IMG/VR virus record: IMGVR_UViG_3300031673_000158 | Location: 1-41,634 of that record | Length of the DNA stretch: 41,634 nucleotides | Direction: 5' to 3' (one strand) | Origin: a virus | In this document: piece after piece, positions 1 through 6,873 of the stretch | How positions within the stretch are numbered: position 1 is the first letter of the stretch | How the letters are laid out: each line of letters starts with the position of its first letter | Notes under the pieces: model-generated | What the model was told of the DNA's origin: nothing | The model's input: the letters and a program-made list of their open reading frames with translations, nothing else | Databases searched by the model: none | Position numbers and translations under genes: made by a program

Positions 1-128
1 TTCGCACCCAGTAAATTCGCATATCGTAAATCCGCACCTTCCAAATTCGCACGTTGCAAATTCGCACCCTGTAAATCCGCATCCTGCAAATTCACACCCG
101 CTTTTATTTTATAACCTTTCACGTTCAT
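1..128 (-). CDS. Pentapeptide-repeat protein, C-terminus beyond left edge
   Basis: Reading leftward from ATG at 128, the protein begins MNVKGYKIKAGVNLQDADL and continues as A(D/N)LxG/R units, the pentapeptide repeat that folds as a right-handed quadrilateral beta helix. Only 42 codons are inside the window. GGAGG at 140-136 lies 7 nt before the ATG and fixes the start. Pentapeptide proteins include DNA mimics and structural spacers; no specific role can be read here. It is the last visible gene of the leftward unit starting at the promoter near 414. Confidence 0.8.
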   Translation of the reverse strand, partial: MNVKGYKIKAGVNLQDADLQGANLQRANLEGADLRYANLLGA

Positions 129-156
129 TTTCAAACCTCCAATCAAATTCGTCAAT

Positions 157-207
157 TTAATTCGCTAAATTCGCACCACACAAGTCCTTGCCATTGCCAT
201 CTGGCAA
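157..207 (-). pseudogene. Possible remnant of a second pentapeptide gene
   Basis: The frame ending TAA at 159-157 reads LPDGNGKDLCGANLAN, finishing with a pentapeptide-like GANLAN just upstream of the intact pentapeptide gene. It has no good ribosome binding site and only a TTG as possible start. An 8-bp inverted repeat CCTTGCCA/TGGCAAGG (186-193, 202-209) overlaps it. This may be a scar of duplication within the pentapeptide locus; the support is short. Confidence 0.3.
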
Positions 208-224
208 GGTATTGAGGAGTTTAC

Positions 225-350
225 TTATCTGGTAATCATTACCTCAATAGGTTTTCCTTCTTCGACAGTAATTCTTTTTGTTATAGTTCCTCCTGTTGCT
301 CCCATTCCAACTTCTGGCTTTACTGTTACTTCAAAAAGTGTCTTTTTCAT
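225..350 (-). CDS. Small protein of unknown function (41 aa)
   Basis: ATG at 350 follows AGGGGA with a 6-nt gap. The product starts MKKTLFEVTVKPEVGMGATG and continues with a beta-rich tail (TITKRITVEEGKPIEVMITR). It is the first gene after the phage promoter at 414-372. No signal peptide or membrane segment is visible. I do not recognise the family. Confidence 0.6.
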   Translation of the reverse strand: MKKTLFEVTVKPEVGMGATGGTITKRITVEEGKPIEVMITR

Positions 351-371
351 TTCATTCCCCTAATATATTGA

Positions 372-414
372 TCTCTTATAATTAAATTATAATATATTTT
401 AGAAGATATACAAA
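372..414 (-). promoter_or_regulatory. Phage promoter element, copy 1
   Basis: TTTGTAT at 414-408 and TATAAT at 391-386 are separated by 16 nt from TTGTAT. The conserved downstream TTTAATTATAAG follows. It precedes the 41-aa gene and the pentapeptide gene. Confidence 0.75.
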
Positions 415-433
415 TTTTATTTCTTTACCGTGG

Positions 434-532
434 TTAAAACTCAAAAAAATTGTCATTTTTCCTAAACGTGATAGAAAAAGCACTGATAAGGCACGGTAAC
501 AAAATAGCTAAAGATATTAGTATTCTTCCCAT
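434..532 (-). CDS. Small membrane peptide (32 aa)
   Basis: ATG at 532 follows GGAGA with a suitable gap. The product MGRILISLAILLPCLISAF plus a short polar tail is one hydrophobic helix, so a membrane location is likely. The start abuts the stop of the preceding broken gene (TAAATG), suggesting translational coupling. No family recognised. Confidence 0.5.
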   Translation of the reverse strand: MGRILISLAILLPCLISAFSITFRKNDNFFEF

Positions 533-693
533 TTAATCTCCATTCACTTTGTTTAGAGCTTGTTTAATTTCTTTTAAGGTCACCAAACTACCAGAGATAT
601 AGCACTGGTGCGCTCGTTTTGATAAATTTTTGCACCATGTATAATGGTAAACCAAATAGCAATAAACAAACAAATTATTTTCCAAATTAGCAT
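533..693 (-). pseudogene. Frameshifted small membrane protein
   Basis: ATG at 693 has an AGGAG site and opens with a membrane helix (MLIWKIICLFIAIWFTIIHG), but this frame stops at 580. The -1 frame continues with a protein-like tail, AKNLSKRAHQCYISGSLVTL then KEIKQALNKVNGD, and its TAA at 535-533 directly abuts the next ATG. The two readings join at an A5 run (plus-strand T at 627-631), where one extra A would restore a 53-aa protein. A biological lesion, a sequence error or slippage are all possible. Confidence 0.5.
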
Positions 694-735
694 TTTACTT
701 TCTCCTATTTCTTTTGATTAATTGTGTAGTATTAA

Positions 736-771
736 TTAGTTCTGTGTGTGTAAATGTATATCACAACCCAT
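736..771 (-). pseudogene. Truncated MGCDIH-type phage protein
   Basis: ATG at 771, preceded by AGGAAATAAC, reads MGCDIHLHTQN and then stops. MGCDIH is, from memory, the start of a conserved phage hypothetical family that is normally over 100 residues, so this looks like an amputated N-terminus. It lies just downstream of the 118-aa gene at 781-1137. Confidence 0.4.
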
Positions 772-780
772 GTTATTTCC

Positions 781-1137
781 TCAATCAATTATATCATCTC
801 TAAATCTTGGAGCGGCCACAAGCTTAAAGTTATCATGACCATGACGTTCAATAACCTGTTCTCGAACGTACTCAATATCATCCGTTGCACAGAATCCTTC
901 AAAAGCTCCATCAATAAATACCTGATATCCAATGGGCTGCTTGGGTTTCTTTGGAATAAATAATTCAGCCAGTTCTTTTTTCGCAGCTTCAATGGCGGCG
1001 ACTCGTTTAAGGCCCCTCACAGATTTGGTATTTGTTAACCAGGCCTCGTTCATTCTTATAATCATCGTTAAAGAACGTTTTAAGGAGATAGCATGAGTAT
1101 AATTACCTATCGCAACTTCGTATTCTTTATAAGTCAT
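781..1137 (-). CDS. Hypothetical protein (118 aa)
   Basis: Soluble, charged protein starting MTYKEYEVAIGNYTHAISLK, with a Lys/Ala-rich central stretch and an acidic C-terminus (RFRDDIID). No signal peptide, membrane helix or catalytic motif is evident and I do not recognise the family. It lies 3 nt downstream of the 69-aa gene at 1141-1350 and is probably co-transcribed with it from the promoter at 1419-1377. The start has no strong Shine-Dalgarno site, consistent with coupling to the upstream gene. Confidence 0.65.
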   Translation of the reverse strand: MTYKEYEVAIGNYTHAISLKRSLTMIIRMNEAWLTNTKSVRGLKRVAAIEAAKKELAELFIPKKPKQPIGYQVFIDGAFEGFCATDDIEYVREQVIERHGHDNFKLVAAPRFRDDIID

Positions 1138-1140
1138 GAT

Positions 1141-1350
1141 TTATAATTCCCGTGTATTTATTGTTACTACCTGGGAACCACCGCAGCCGGCCATACCTTG
1201 CGTGACTGAGTTTATTTCATGAATGCCGTCAATGCTGTGTAAATTGGCATAGTCCATATTGGTTCTTACATCTCTCGTATCCAGGACAACTTCGGCATCC
1301 CAGTTCCCCTTCTTAGCTAAACACTCAATCAATTCTCTTACTGTTGTCAT
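1141..1350 (-). CDS. Conserved phage-type hypothetical protein (69 aa)
   Basis: Begins MTTVRELIECLAKKGNWDAE. The pattern 'TVRELIE-L-K-x-DAEVVL' followed by a beta-rich second half resembles small phage proteins of the type TVKELIELLxxxDPDAEV; the function of that group is unknown to me. It is the first gene behind the phage promoter at 1419-1377, with a GGAGGAGAAA site before the ATG. The C-terminal half contains GCGG, but no metal site is obvious. Confidence 0.7.
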   Translation of the reverse strand: MTTVRELIECLAKKGNWDAEVVLDTRDVRTNMDYANLHSIDGIHEINSVTQGMAGCGGSQVVTINTREL

Positions 1351-1376
1351 TTTATTTCTCCTCCTAAAATATATTG

Positions 1377-1419
1377 GCCCTTATATTTAAATTATAATAT
1401 ATTTTAGGCGAAATACAAA
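1377..1419 (-). promoter_or_regulatory. Phage promoter element, copy 2
   Basis: TTTGTAT at 1419-1413, TATAAT at 1396-1391, spacer 16 nt from TTGTAT, then TTTAAATATAAGGG. It precedes the 69-aa and 118-aa genes. Confidence 0.8.
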
Positions 1420-1487
1420 TAAAAATCAAATATGTTAACAGTAGGACTATCAACTATTTTGCGGTAGGATAGCTCACCCTCATTATT

Positions 1488-1835
1488 TCAATTGCCAACT
1501 ACCGCTAACATTTGAGTTCGACACCGAGAACATCTTCGAAATAATTCAGTTCTGGATTTTTCTATATCTACTACACATGATTTCTGTTCATCGGAAAGAT
1601 AGGATATATCAAATTCATTCAGTAAAGAATAATGATTCATTCCTCTCTTTTTCATTTCTGAAACCAATTGATCATGTCTTTCCTTTAAACTTCTGGGCTG
1701 AAAAAGATTATTCCTAATGTAGCCGACCACTGCTTTCCTAAGATTCAAATGGCCTACAAACATATGGCATTCTACGTGCTCACCAAGAAGGTGCTGCCTA
1801 CACATACACTCGGGATTAACCATCCACATTCTCAT
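1488..1835 (-). CDS. Pyrimidine dimer DNA glycosylase-like protein (115 aa)
   Basis: Start chosen at ATG 1835 (AGGAATTG just upstream); a longer frame to 1910 would run into the tRNA-Gln gene. The N-terminus MRMWMVNPECMCRQHLLGEH, followed by VECHMFVGHL and LKERHDQLVSEMKKRG, matches phage proteins grouped with the T4 DenV/Pyr_excise family, where the LxGEH glutamate would correspond to the catalytic Glu. T4 DenV cleaves the glycosidic bond at UV dimers using its N-terminal amine. Here residue 2 is Arg rather than Thr, so activity is uncertain. Cysteines at the C-terminus (CSRC) may bind metal. Confidence 0.5.
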   Translation of the reverse strand: MRMWMVNPECMCRQHLLGEHVECHMFVGHLNLRKAVVGYIRNNLFQPRSLKERHDQLVSEMKKRGMNHYSLLNEFDISYLSDEQKSCVVDIEKSRTELFRRCSRCRTQMLAVVGN

Positions 1836-1853
1836 ACAATTCCTTTCTGATAT

Positions 1854-1924
1854 TAGGCTGTCAAGGAATCGAACCTTGGACTGCGGGATCAAAACCCGCC
1901 GGGTTTCCACTACCCCAGCAGCCT
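1854..1924 (-). tRNA. tRNA-Gln (anticodon UUG)
   Basis: A 71-nt cloverleaf reads leftward from 1924. Acceptor AGGCTGC/ACAGCCT (seventh pair C-A), 3-bp D stem GGG/CCC, anticodon stem GCGGG/CCCGC with loop TTTTGAT giving anticodon TTG, and T stem CAAGG/CCTTG with loop TTCGATT. CCA is not encoded. It lies between the HAD gene (stop at 1940) and the glycosylase-like gene, so it is probably processed from the same transcript. It would supply decoding of CAA-rich phage mRNAs. Confidence 0.9.
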
Positions 1925-1939
1925 ACGCACTAACACTAC

Positions 1940-2329
1940 TTAGGGGGAGCCTATGTCATAATTGTCTTTGTCTAACAGCCTAACCTGACGAATAACATCT
2001 TGCCAACTACCTCTATAACCCACTCCTCGATCATCAATGTAAAGTTCTGCAACGGGCTTATCCATCTCTAATATGAGCTTATCATATGGTAGGTCATTGT
2101 CTTCCAGGAAGTCATGTACCAATTGGATATGCTGTTCTCGATTATACTTACACAGAGTGTGATCCCAATAAGTTGCGGTCCTACAAGAATGGATGTGTAT
2201 TTGATAACCAAGTTCCTTGAGCTTTAATAAAGCTTCTCGTACGTCTGGCTGAGGAGTCCCAATTTCGGGAAACTCAAAAGTACTTATCGTACCATCAAAA
2301 TCTATAATTGCTATCTTCTCATGTGCCAT
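1940..2329 (-). CDS. HAD-superfamily phosphatase-like protein (129 aa)
   Basis: Small HAD hydrolase without a cap domain. Motif I is DFDGT (residues 10-14, nucleophile Asp and acid/base Asp), motif II the Ser of HSCRT (about 48-52), motif III the Lys of MDKP, and motif IV the acidic YIDDR (about 97-101). Such phage proteins dephosphorylate small metabolites or nucleic acid ends; the substrate is not deducible. ATG at 2329 lies close downstream of the coiled-coil gene, and tRNA-Gln follows its stop by 15 nt. Confidence 0.75.
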   Translation of the reverse strand: MAHEKIAIIDFDGTISTFEFPEIGTPQPDVREALLKLKELGYQIHIHSCRTATYWDHTLCKYNREQHIQLVHDFLEDNDLPYDKLILEMDKPVAELYIDDRGVGYRGSWQDVIRQVRLLDKDNYDIGSP

Positions 2330-2348
2330 TATTGATCCCTGTGAATAT

Positions 2349-2999
2349 CTATTTTAATGGGTGCCTTTTTAACATATCTTTGCCCATTTGTTCTCTATCT
2401 TCCAAGAGCAGAATTAGTTTACTATTTGCCTCATCCATTTTTTCAATTGGAATGTAGTTTTCAAATATTTCGTTATACACCTCTTTCAACTTGATGTGCT
2501 CAGCTTGAAGTTGTTCAATTTCAACTCTTTGTGCCTCAAATTGCTGTGCTCCTACTTTTCGTAGATAAGCATCATCGGCGGTCAGGCGTTCGATGATGTC
2601 ACAGAGTTGTAATAATTCTCCGTACTGAAATTCTATACCGATTATTCGGTGTTGCCTGATATCATCGTCAATTATCAATTTTGTGTTATTCACGGCCATA
2701 TTGTATTGGCGTCGAATGCTTTGTGTTTCATACGTCGTCTCAGGCTTCTTTTGGGCCTCAAGTTCGGCGGTCAGGCAGTCAATTTTGTTGCAGGCTTCCG
2801 ATAACGCAACCATCATTAGTGTTATCTCGGTTTGTTCGTCCAATATTCTCCGGCATCTCTTCGTAAACTCCATCGGCTCAGGCTTCTTTCGAGCCTTGGC
2901 AAGTTCAGAAGTCAAACGTTTTATTTCTTCATCCCGCTGACTCCAGTGTTCTTGCTTTGCCTTTTCATAATCGGAATAATCAAATTTTTCATTATCCAT
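2349..2999 (-). CDS. Coiled-coil protein (216 aa)
   Basis: ATG at 2999 is preceded by AAGGAAATAGTCCT and gives MDNEKFDYSDYEKAKQEHWS; the longer frame starts with TTG and lacks a better site. The protein is mostly charged helix with heptad-like segments (IKRLTSELAKARKK; LQAEHIKLKEVYNEIFENY). No enzyme motif or signal peptide. Function unknown; a scaffold or interaction protein is possible. It lies between the signal-peptide protein and the HAD gene in one leftward unit. Confidence 0.7.
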   Translation of the reverse strand: MDNEKFDYSDYEKAKQEHWSQRDEEIKRLTSELAKARKKPEPMEFTKRCRRILDEQTEITLMMVALSEACNKIDCLTAELEAQKKPETTYETQSIRRQYNMAVNNTKLIIDDDIRQHRIIGIEFQYGELLQLCDIIERLTADDAYLRKVGAQQFEAQRVEIEQLQAEHIKLKEVYNEIFENYIPIEKMDEANSKLILLLEDREQMGKDMLKRHPLK

Positions 3000-3142
3000 A
3001 GGACTATTTCCTTCCCATTCTTTCAATCTCAATTTCAAACCACTATCTTTTCGTGGGCTATTGCTATTTCTAGTAATATAAATTTAAAATCAAGTCTACC
3101 CTGTGGGCCTCCTTGCCCCTACCTCATCTGATTGCTTTTAGT

Positions 3143-4141
3143 TTAACGATACAGCTCTACCAAAACATTGGCTCTTGTCAATGTCTCGCTTGAACTGGTT
3201 CCAATTCCTGCCGCCCCATTAAATATACTCTGTGGACTGCCTACCTGAGTACCACCGCCACCAATAACAAACGAGTCAACTTTAACCAACGGATTTGAAA
3301 AACCCTTGTAGACTATTACTGTGGCGCCCGCTTGAGCAGCTCGGAATGCTACTGCGGCCATGACCTGATGTTCGCTTTTGTTCAGATCCTTTGCGAAAGC
3401 CTGACCTTCACCAATCTTAGTCATACCCATAACTCGTACTAAACCTGCAGGAAGAACTCGGATGGATCTTTGAGCTTTATACTTCGCAAATGTAGCGATT
3501 TCAATCTGATACGTATTGTCCCATTCTGGCCAAAGGATACCTAAGAATCGACCAGGATTTGCAAAACGTGTGAGTTCTTTATAATTGTACGAGTTTCGCT
3601 GAAGGTCAAAAATACTCTTGCTAATGTGCATTTCATCTTCGGTCAATTTTTCTGGCTCAGCCAAAGGATTGGTAGGATTCAGAAGGTCCGTCGGATTTAT
3701 TTCCGTATAGGACGAATTGTCTGAAATGTTAATCTGATTCTGATTGCCTTCATTTACCTGTCCCTGACCCTGAAGCTGACCTTGCTGTTGACCCTGCTGC
3801 TGACCTTGAATATTAGAATTCTGATTACTGTTGTCATTAACATTCTTGTTCTTGTTCTCATTGATGTTCTTGTTCTTGTTCTCATTGATGTTCTTGTTCT
3901 TGTTCTCATTGATGTTCTTGTTCTTGTTCTCATTGGTGTTCTTGTTCTTGTTCTCATTGGTGTTCTTGTTCTTAATATCGCCTATATTGGCATTGGCAGA
4001 AGCGTTACCACCCTTACCACCTTCTCCGCCCTTATTTGTAATACTGGTGGTTCCGCCAATGTGCAAAGAATCCGCGTAACTCACATTCGTTACTGCCAAT
4101 AAGGCTACTACCAAAAGTACTGCTGTAATTAACTTCTTCAT
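3143..4141 (-). CDS. Exported Asn-rich repeat protein (332 aa)
   Basis: ATG at 4141 follows GAGGAGAAGTAAA. The N-terminus MKKLITAVLLVVALLAVTNV with SYA|DS is a typical Sec signal peptide. A glycine stretch (GGEGGKGGNASANAN) leads to about five 8-residue NENKNKN(I/T/V) repeats encoded by 24-bp DNA repeats, then a QGQQQGQ tract, then a folded-looking C-terminal half of about 180 residues containing HQVMAAVAFRAAQAGATVIV. Export through Sec is unusual for a phage early-region protein; a surface role such as superinfection exclusion is possible but is inference. Family not recognised. Confidence 0.75.
   Translation of the reverse strand: MKKLITAVLLVVALLAVTNVSYADSLHIGGTTSITNKGGEGGKGGNASANANIGDIKNKNTNENKNKNTNENKNKNINENKNKNINENKNKNINENKNKNVNDNSNQNSNIQGQQQGQQQGQLQGQGQVNEGNQNQINISDNSSYTEINPTDLLNPTNPLAEPEKLTEDEMHISKSIFDLQRNSYNYKELTRFANPGRFLGILWPEWDNTYQIEIATFAKYKAQRSIRVLPAGLVRVMGMTKIGEGQAFAKDLNKSEHQVMAAVAFRAAQAGATVIVYKGFSNPLVKVDSFVIGGGGTQVGSPQSIFNGAAGIGTSSSETLTRANVLVELYR
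3841..3974. repeat. 24-bp coding tandem repeat
   Basis: About five tandem copies of a 24-bp unit (minus strand AATGAGAACAAGAACAAGAA plus four bases) inside the exported protein gene encode the NENKNKN repeats. Third-position changes give T, I and V variants. Copy number is likely to vary by slippage. Confidence 0.85.
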
Positions 4142-4173
4142 TTTACTTCTCCTCATTAATTAGTTTCGTTTTT

Positions 4174-4196
4174 ATGAAACAAACAATTTGTTTCAT
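4174..4196. promoter_or_regulatory. 10-bp perfect inverted repeat upstream of the exported protein gene
   Basis: ATGAAACAAA (4174-4183) and TTTGTTTCAT (4187-4196) flank a 3-nt loop, 33 nt upstream of the signal-peptide gene's start. In RNA it forms a tight hairpin; as DNA it could be an operator. There is no U-tract, so a terminator is less likely. Confidence 0.45.
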
Positions 4197-4287
4197 CTGG
4201 TACCTCTACTCCCCATAAGTGTGCTATTAATTCCTCCCCCTAGTTAATATTTGTAAAACACACAATGTTCTATTGTTACTCCAGTAA

Positions 4288-4380
4288 TTAAAAACCAAAT
4301 GAGTAATCCTGCCAAAAACAAATGGCAAGATAACCCAGAGCCAAACCCAAAATAACTACTATATATAATGTTGATCTCAT
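4288..4380 (-). CDS. Small membrane peptide (30 aa)
   Basis: ATG at 4380 follows GGAGATTGAA. The product MRSTLYIVVILGLALGYLAI plus CFWQDYSFGF is a single hydrophobic helix. It sits between the GWV-family gene (4393-4602) and the exported protein gene. Unknown function. Confidence 0.5.
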   Translation of the reverse strand: MRSTLYIVVILGLALGYLAICFWQDYSFGF

Positions 4381-4392
4381 TTCAATCTCCAC

Positions 4393-4602
4393 TTAAACAA
4401 GAATTCTTTTTGCCCTGCCTCGTCGGCTAAGCTCAATTTTATGCACTGTTTCATGTGTATACTTTTCTCCCAAAGCGTCTGCACGCGTCTCATATACCTC
4501 AGCGTCTCGAAGTAAAGCAACCTTTTGACCAAACCTGCCCAGGAACCAAGGATTTACACATCTTTTTTTGTTTTGTATTACCCAACCGTATTTCTTTTTC
4601 AT
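4393..4602 (-). CDS. Small basic GWV-family protein (69 aa), paralogue of the gene at 20029
   Basis: Starts MKKKYGWVIQNKKRCVNPWF and ends HKIELSRRGRAKRILV. The gene at 20029-20241 on the other arm shares the layout: (Y/F)GWV near the N-terminus, a central R-x-A-x-V-(Y/F)-x-T-R segment, and a C-terminal K-(I/V)-EL-S-(R/K)-x-G-(R/K)-AK. They are evidently paralogues. The high basic content suggests nucleic-acid contact. First gene behind the promoter at 4667-4624. Confidence 0.65.
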   Translation of the reverse strand: MKKKYGWVIQNKKRCVNPWFLGRFGQKVALLRDAEVYETRADALGEKYTHETVHKIELSRRGRAKRILV

Positions 4603-4623
4603 TTTTATCTCCTAATATATTCG

Positions 4624-4667
4624 GTTTCTTATACTTAAATTATAATATACTTTTGAGAAAATACAAT
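4624..4667 (-). promoter_or_regulatory. Phage promoter element, copy 3
   Basis: TTGTAT at 4666-4661, TATAAT at 4644-4639, 16-nt spacer, then TTTAAGTATAAGAAAC. The first base of the TTTGTAT consensus is A here. It drives the GWV-family gene and the exported protein unit. Confidence 0.8.
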
Positions 4668-4792
4668 TCATAATACAAAGAAATATAAATTATTATCATG
4701 TAGCCCGGCATCTCTATAATTTGAAAACATACTTTAAGTACATCTTTTTCTAAACTACCCATACCTTTGATTAAAGTTTCAAACAGAGTCAT
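4640..4792 (-). CDS. Small protein running into a promoter (50 aa)
   Basis: ATG at 4792 follows AAGGATTGATTAA. The product starts MTLFETLIKGMGSLEKDVLK and has a hydrophobic second half. Its last 9 codons lie inside the next phage promoter and the stop TAA is within the TATAAT box, so the tail is either constrained by the promoter or the real gene is shorter. Its start overlaps the stop of the preceding broken gene (ATGA). Confidence 0.4.
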   Translation of the reverse strand: MTLFETLIKGMGSLEKDVLKVCFQIIEMPGYMIIIYISLYYELYFLKSIL

Positions 4793-4921
4793 TTAATCAA
4801 TCCTTCTTTATCCCCTGTTTTAGATTTTGTCATTTCATTATTCTTATATGTTGATACTAATCTGGCCAACTGTTCTTGTTTTTTTGTACCAGTCTTTTAA
4901 CCAACTCATATTCTGTTTCAT
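4789..4921 (-). pseudogene. Frameshifted small protein
   Basis: ATG at 4921 opens MKQNMSWLKDWYKK and then this frame stops at 4844. Removing one A from an A7 run (plus-strand T at 4879-4885) gives the continuation QEQLARLVSTYKNNEMTKSK then TGDKEGLIK, whose TGA overlaps the next ATG (ATGA). The restored protein is 43 residues, hydrophilic and probably helical. Ribosome binding site is weak (GGGATACT). Confidence 0.5.
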
Positions 4922-4937
4922 AGTATCCCGCTTTCTA

Positions 4938-5192
4938 TTATTGTGCATTTTCAAAGTATTCTGATAATTCCCACCAGATTCTGTTGCGGTCAAACACAGT
5001 TAAGTCAATCGTCGATGGAAACAATTTTCTTAACCCGCATGCTTTACAAAAAAGTGCGTTATGCATCTCAGAGACCGTCTTCATGTATACAAATCCTTCA
5101 CATATGACATGTACACCAAGACAATTATAGCTCACATTACCATGGTATCTGATTGATTCACCTGTTTCCCTATCTACAGTGATATTTTTCAT
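4938..5192 (-). CDS. Hypothetical protein with Cys pair (84 aa)
   Basis: Start set at ATG 5192 behind AAGGCGAG. The protein starts MKNITVDRETGESIRYHGNV and contains a C-terminal CKACGLRK followed by FPSTIDLTVF. CxxC plus earlier cysteines (NCLGVHVIC) could form a zinc site. Function unknown. It begins just after the stop of the nucleotidyltransferase fragment (5194), consistent with one operon. Confidence 0.55.
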   Translation of the reverse strand: MKNITVDRETGESIRYHGNVSYNCLGVHVICEGFVYMKTVSEMHNALFCKACGLRKLFPSTIDLTVFDRNRIWWELSEYFENAQ

Positions 5193-5193
5193 G

Positions 5194-5511
5194 TTATCTC
5201 GCCTTATATTTATGGTATAATAGAATTTCTGCCATGTCAATACACAGTTTATTTATCTTCTCTTTGTCCGGCCAAAAAGGTAGTCGAGATAGAGAGTAGG
5301 CCATTTCCGCGGCGGCAAACAACCTTTCTGCTTCAACTTTAACCTGCTCCAAAGACCACTCACCACGCTTGATTTCTAAAAGTTGTCCGGCATCTTTTCT
5401 TTGAACTTGCAGTCTTCCGTTACCCAGAAATTCAATTCCCATCCGTAAAATTCTAATGAGATGAGAGGCGTGTTTATTCATTCGAGCCGCAGTGAATTCT
5501 TTTAAGGACAT
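5194..5511 (-). CDS. C-terminal part of a phage nucleotidyltransferase-like protein (105 aa)
   Basis: The segment MNKHASHLIRILRMGIEFLG, then LEIKRGEWSLEQVKVEAERL and SRLPFWPDKEKINKL, looks like the C-terminal helical domain of the COG3541-type predicted nucleotidyltransferases common in phages. The N-terminal catalytic half with GSxxYG and DxD is absent. ATG at 5511 has a GAGGA site, so the remnant could still be made as a small helical protein, but it should lack transferase activity. No catalytic half was found in the preceding 100 nt. Confidence 0.5.
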   Translation of the reverse strand: MSLKEFTAARMNKHASHLIRILRMGIEFLGNGRLQVQRKDAGQLLEIKRGEWSLEQVKVEAERLFAAAEMAYSLSRLPFWPDKEKINKLCIDMAEILLYHKYKAR

Positions 5512-5610
5512 AAGTTCCTCAATTGAAAGTTTGTTAAATCCACGGATGAGACATCAACAAACATCCATCTTTTCTTATCTATAACGCTCACGGTTTTTAT
5601 TAATTTCCGC

Positions 5611-5718
5611 CTATTTGGTATTTGTTCCTTTTCGATTGTGTCCTGGAAGAAACCGGTTTCCAAAGTTATTCACTCTTTGACCACATTGACCACATTGACA
5701 AAACGGTAATTTATACAT
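5611..5718 (-). CDS. Small Cys-rich, zinc-ribbon-like protein (35 aa)
   Basis: ATG at 5718 follows CAGG. The product has CQCGQCG then RVNNFGNRFLPGHNRKG. CxCGxCG...GNRFLxGHN is the metal-binding block seen at the N-termini of phage HNH/NUMOD-type proteins; here it stands alone. It may be a residual zinc knuckle or a small DNA-binding protein. The 97 nt to the next gene also contain a weak GTG frame that I cannot support. Confidence 0.5.
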   Translation of the reverse strand: MYKLPFCQCGQCGQRVNNFGNRFLPGHNRKGTNTK

Positions 5719-5745
5719 TTAACCTGGGTATTCTAATATGGGATA

Positions 5746-6771
5746 CTAATCAATATTTTTGTGACATACTGGGCACAACTCAGAATGGTGGACTAATTTG
5801 GCTGCCACCTTATCCAGTATTCCTCTACTGTTTGGCTTATCCTCAAAGAGTGAGCTATGCGTGTCAATTGAAGTAAAAATGTTGTATAAATCGAGCAAAT
5901 TTTCTGCTCCCTCATCAATCATAGTATTCCGAACTTCCGTTGCCAGGTCGGTTGGCACGTGCGATTGGTTAAGAACGGAATCCAAAATCTCCGAAGTATT
6001 ACTGTCGATCTTGTGTCCTGCCAATCCTTTAAGATTGATGACTTCCTGATTGAAGAGTTTACGAGATTCGATTATTGTACTCTGCAACCAAGCACTGAGG
6101 TCTTCTTTATCATCCCGGCGTTTCCAGGAACCCAATTGATGCTCAGTTGTGGCTCCATTAGAACAGAATTGGCGGAACACATAAGGAGACACCCTTGTGG
6201 CTGTAACACCCGTAACACTATGCTCAATCCGAATTCCCGCATTGTACAGATCATCTTTTGGTCCTATTGAAACTTGTTCCGGAGTTAAGACACTGAATTT
6301 GAAGGCTGTGGGTTCACCACACACCTTGTGGTAGCCAGCTATTGATTTGCCGAGAACGCCTTCTGTAGCATCCATAATTTCCGATATTTTAATATGTTTG
6401 AAATTGGCCATCGGAATTGCGGATATAGCATTGTCTCCTATAGTCAGAAGTCTGAGTTTGTTTCCGGCCAAGGCTGTCTGATACCAGTACTGCAGGTGAG
6501 GTATAACCAAGCTATCGACTTGGTCCACTGGAATCTTTTTCAAGTATGGCTTCGGAAACCCAATATGGGTTAACAAGTTGCCCAGAGCAGCAGACGTGAG
6601 TGTATTTTTACCTTTACTGTGCCGAATTGTAGTTTTTCCTTCTGCGTCGATGATAAAATTCACCGTCCCATCTAATTGCAAGTCCAGCGCCGTGGATGCT
6701 TCACTTTCGGCAACTATGTTCAGGACTTCTGCCCGAGTCATGACACCTTTTAACTCTGTTAACGTACTCAT
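5746..6771 (-). CDS. DUF932-like protein with C-terminal CxxC (341 aa)
   Basis: Large soluble protein beginning MSTLTELKGVMTRAEVLNIV. A central VSPYVFRQFCSNGATTE resembles the conserved 'R..CSNG/CTNG' block of DUF932 (phage/plasmid TIGR03299-like) proteins, whose biochemical role is unclear. The last residues CPVCHKNID give a CxxCH metal-binding motif not usual in that family. Sole large gene of the unit behind the promoter at 6852-6808; the restored downstream genes may be co-transcribed. Confidence 0.55.
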   Translation of the reverse strand: MSTLTELKGVMTRAEVLNIVAESEASTALDLQLDGTVNFIIDAEGKTTIRHSKGKNTLTSAALGNLLTHIGFPKPYLKKIPVDQVDSLVIPHLQYWYQTALAGNKLRLLTIGDNAISAIPMANFKHIKISEIMDATEGVLGKSIAGYHKVCGEPTAFKFSVLTPEQVSIGPKDDLYNAGIRIEHSVTGVTATRVSPYVFRQFCSNGATTEHQLGSWKRRDDKEDLSAWLQSTIIESRKLFNQEVINLKGLAGHKIDSNTSEILDSVLNQSHVPTDLATEVRNTMIDEGAENLLDLYNIFTSIDTHSSLFEDKPNSRGILDKVAAKLVHHSELCPVCHKNID

Positions 6772-6807
6772 TTTTGTTCCTCCAAATAATGTTAGTTTAA
6801 TTTTTCA

Positions 6808-6852
6808 TGTTCCTTATACTTAAATTATAATGTACTTTAATGAGAATACAAA
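6808..6852 (-). promoter_or_regulatory. Phage promoter element, copy 4
   Basis: TTTGTAT at 6852-6846, TATAAT at 6829-6824, 16-nt spacer, then TTTAAGTATAAGGAAC. It precedes the DUF932-like gene. Confidence 0.85.
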
Positions 6853-6873
6853 TGAAAAATTTAAATTTAGCAA

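Noticed and set aside
186-209. CCTTGCCA/TGGCAAGG hairpin as an intrinsic terminator
   Set aside because: The stem is good but no U-tract follows on either strand.
1836-1910. N-terminal extension of the glycosylase-like gene
   Set aside because: It would translate most of tRNA-Gln; the ATG at 1835 has a good AGGAA site and matches the usual family start.
3831-4102. Plus-strand hydrophobic frames of 82 and 106 codons
   Set aside because: They are the antisense of the NENKNKN repeats (FLFLFS/LVLVLI) and have no ribosome binding site.
5521-5610. GTG frame of 28 codons between the zinc-ribbon-like gene and the nucleotidyltransferase fragment
   Set aside because: The only GGCGGA is 14 nt from the GTG and the sequence has no other support.
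5622-5876. Plus-strand open frame of 84 codons
   Set aside because: It lies opposite the 341-aa DUF932-like gene and the zinc-ribbon-like gene, lacks a ribosome binding site, and no other plus-strand gene exists in the left arm.
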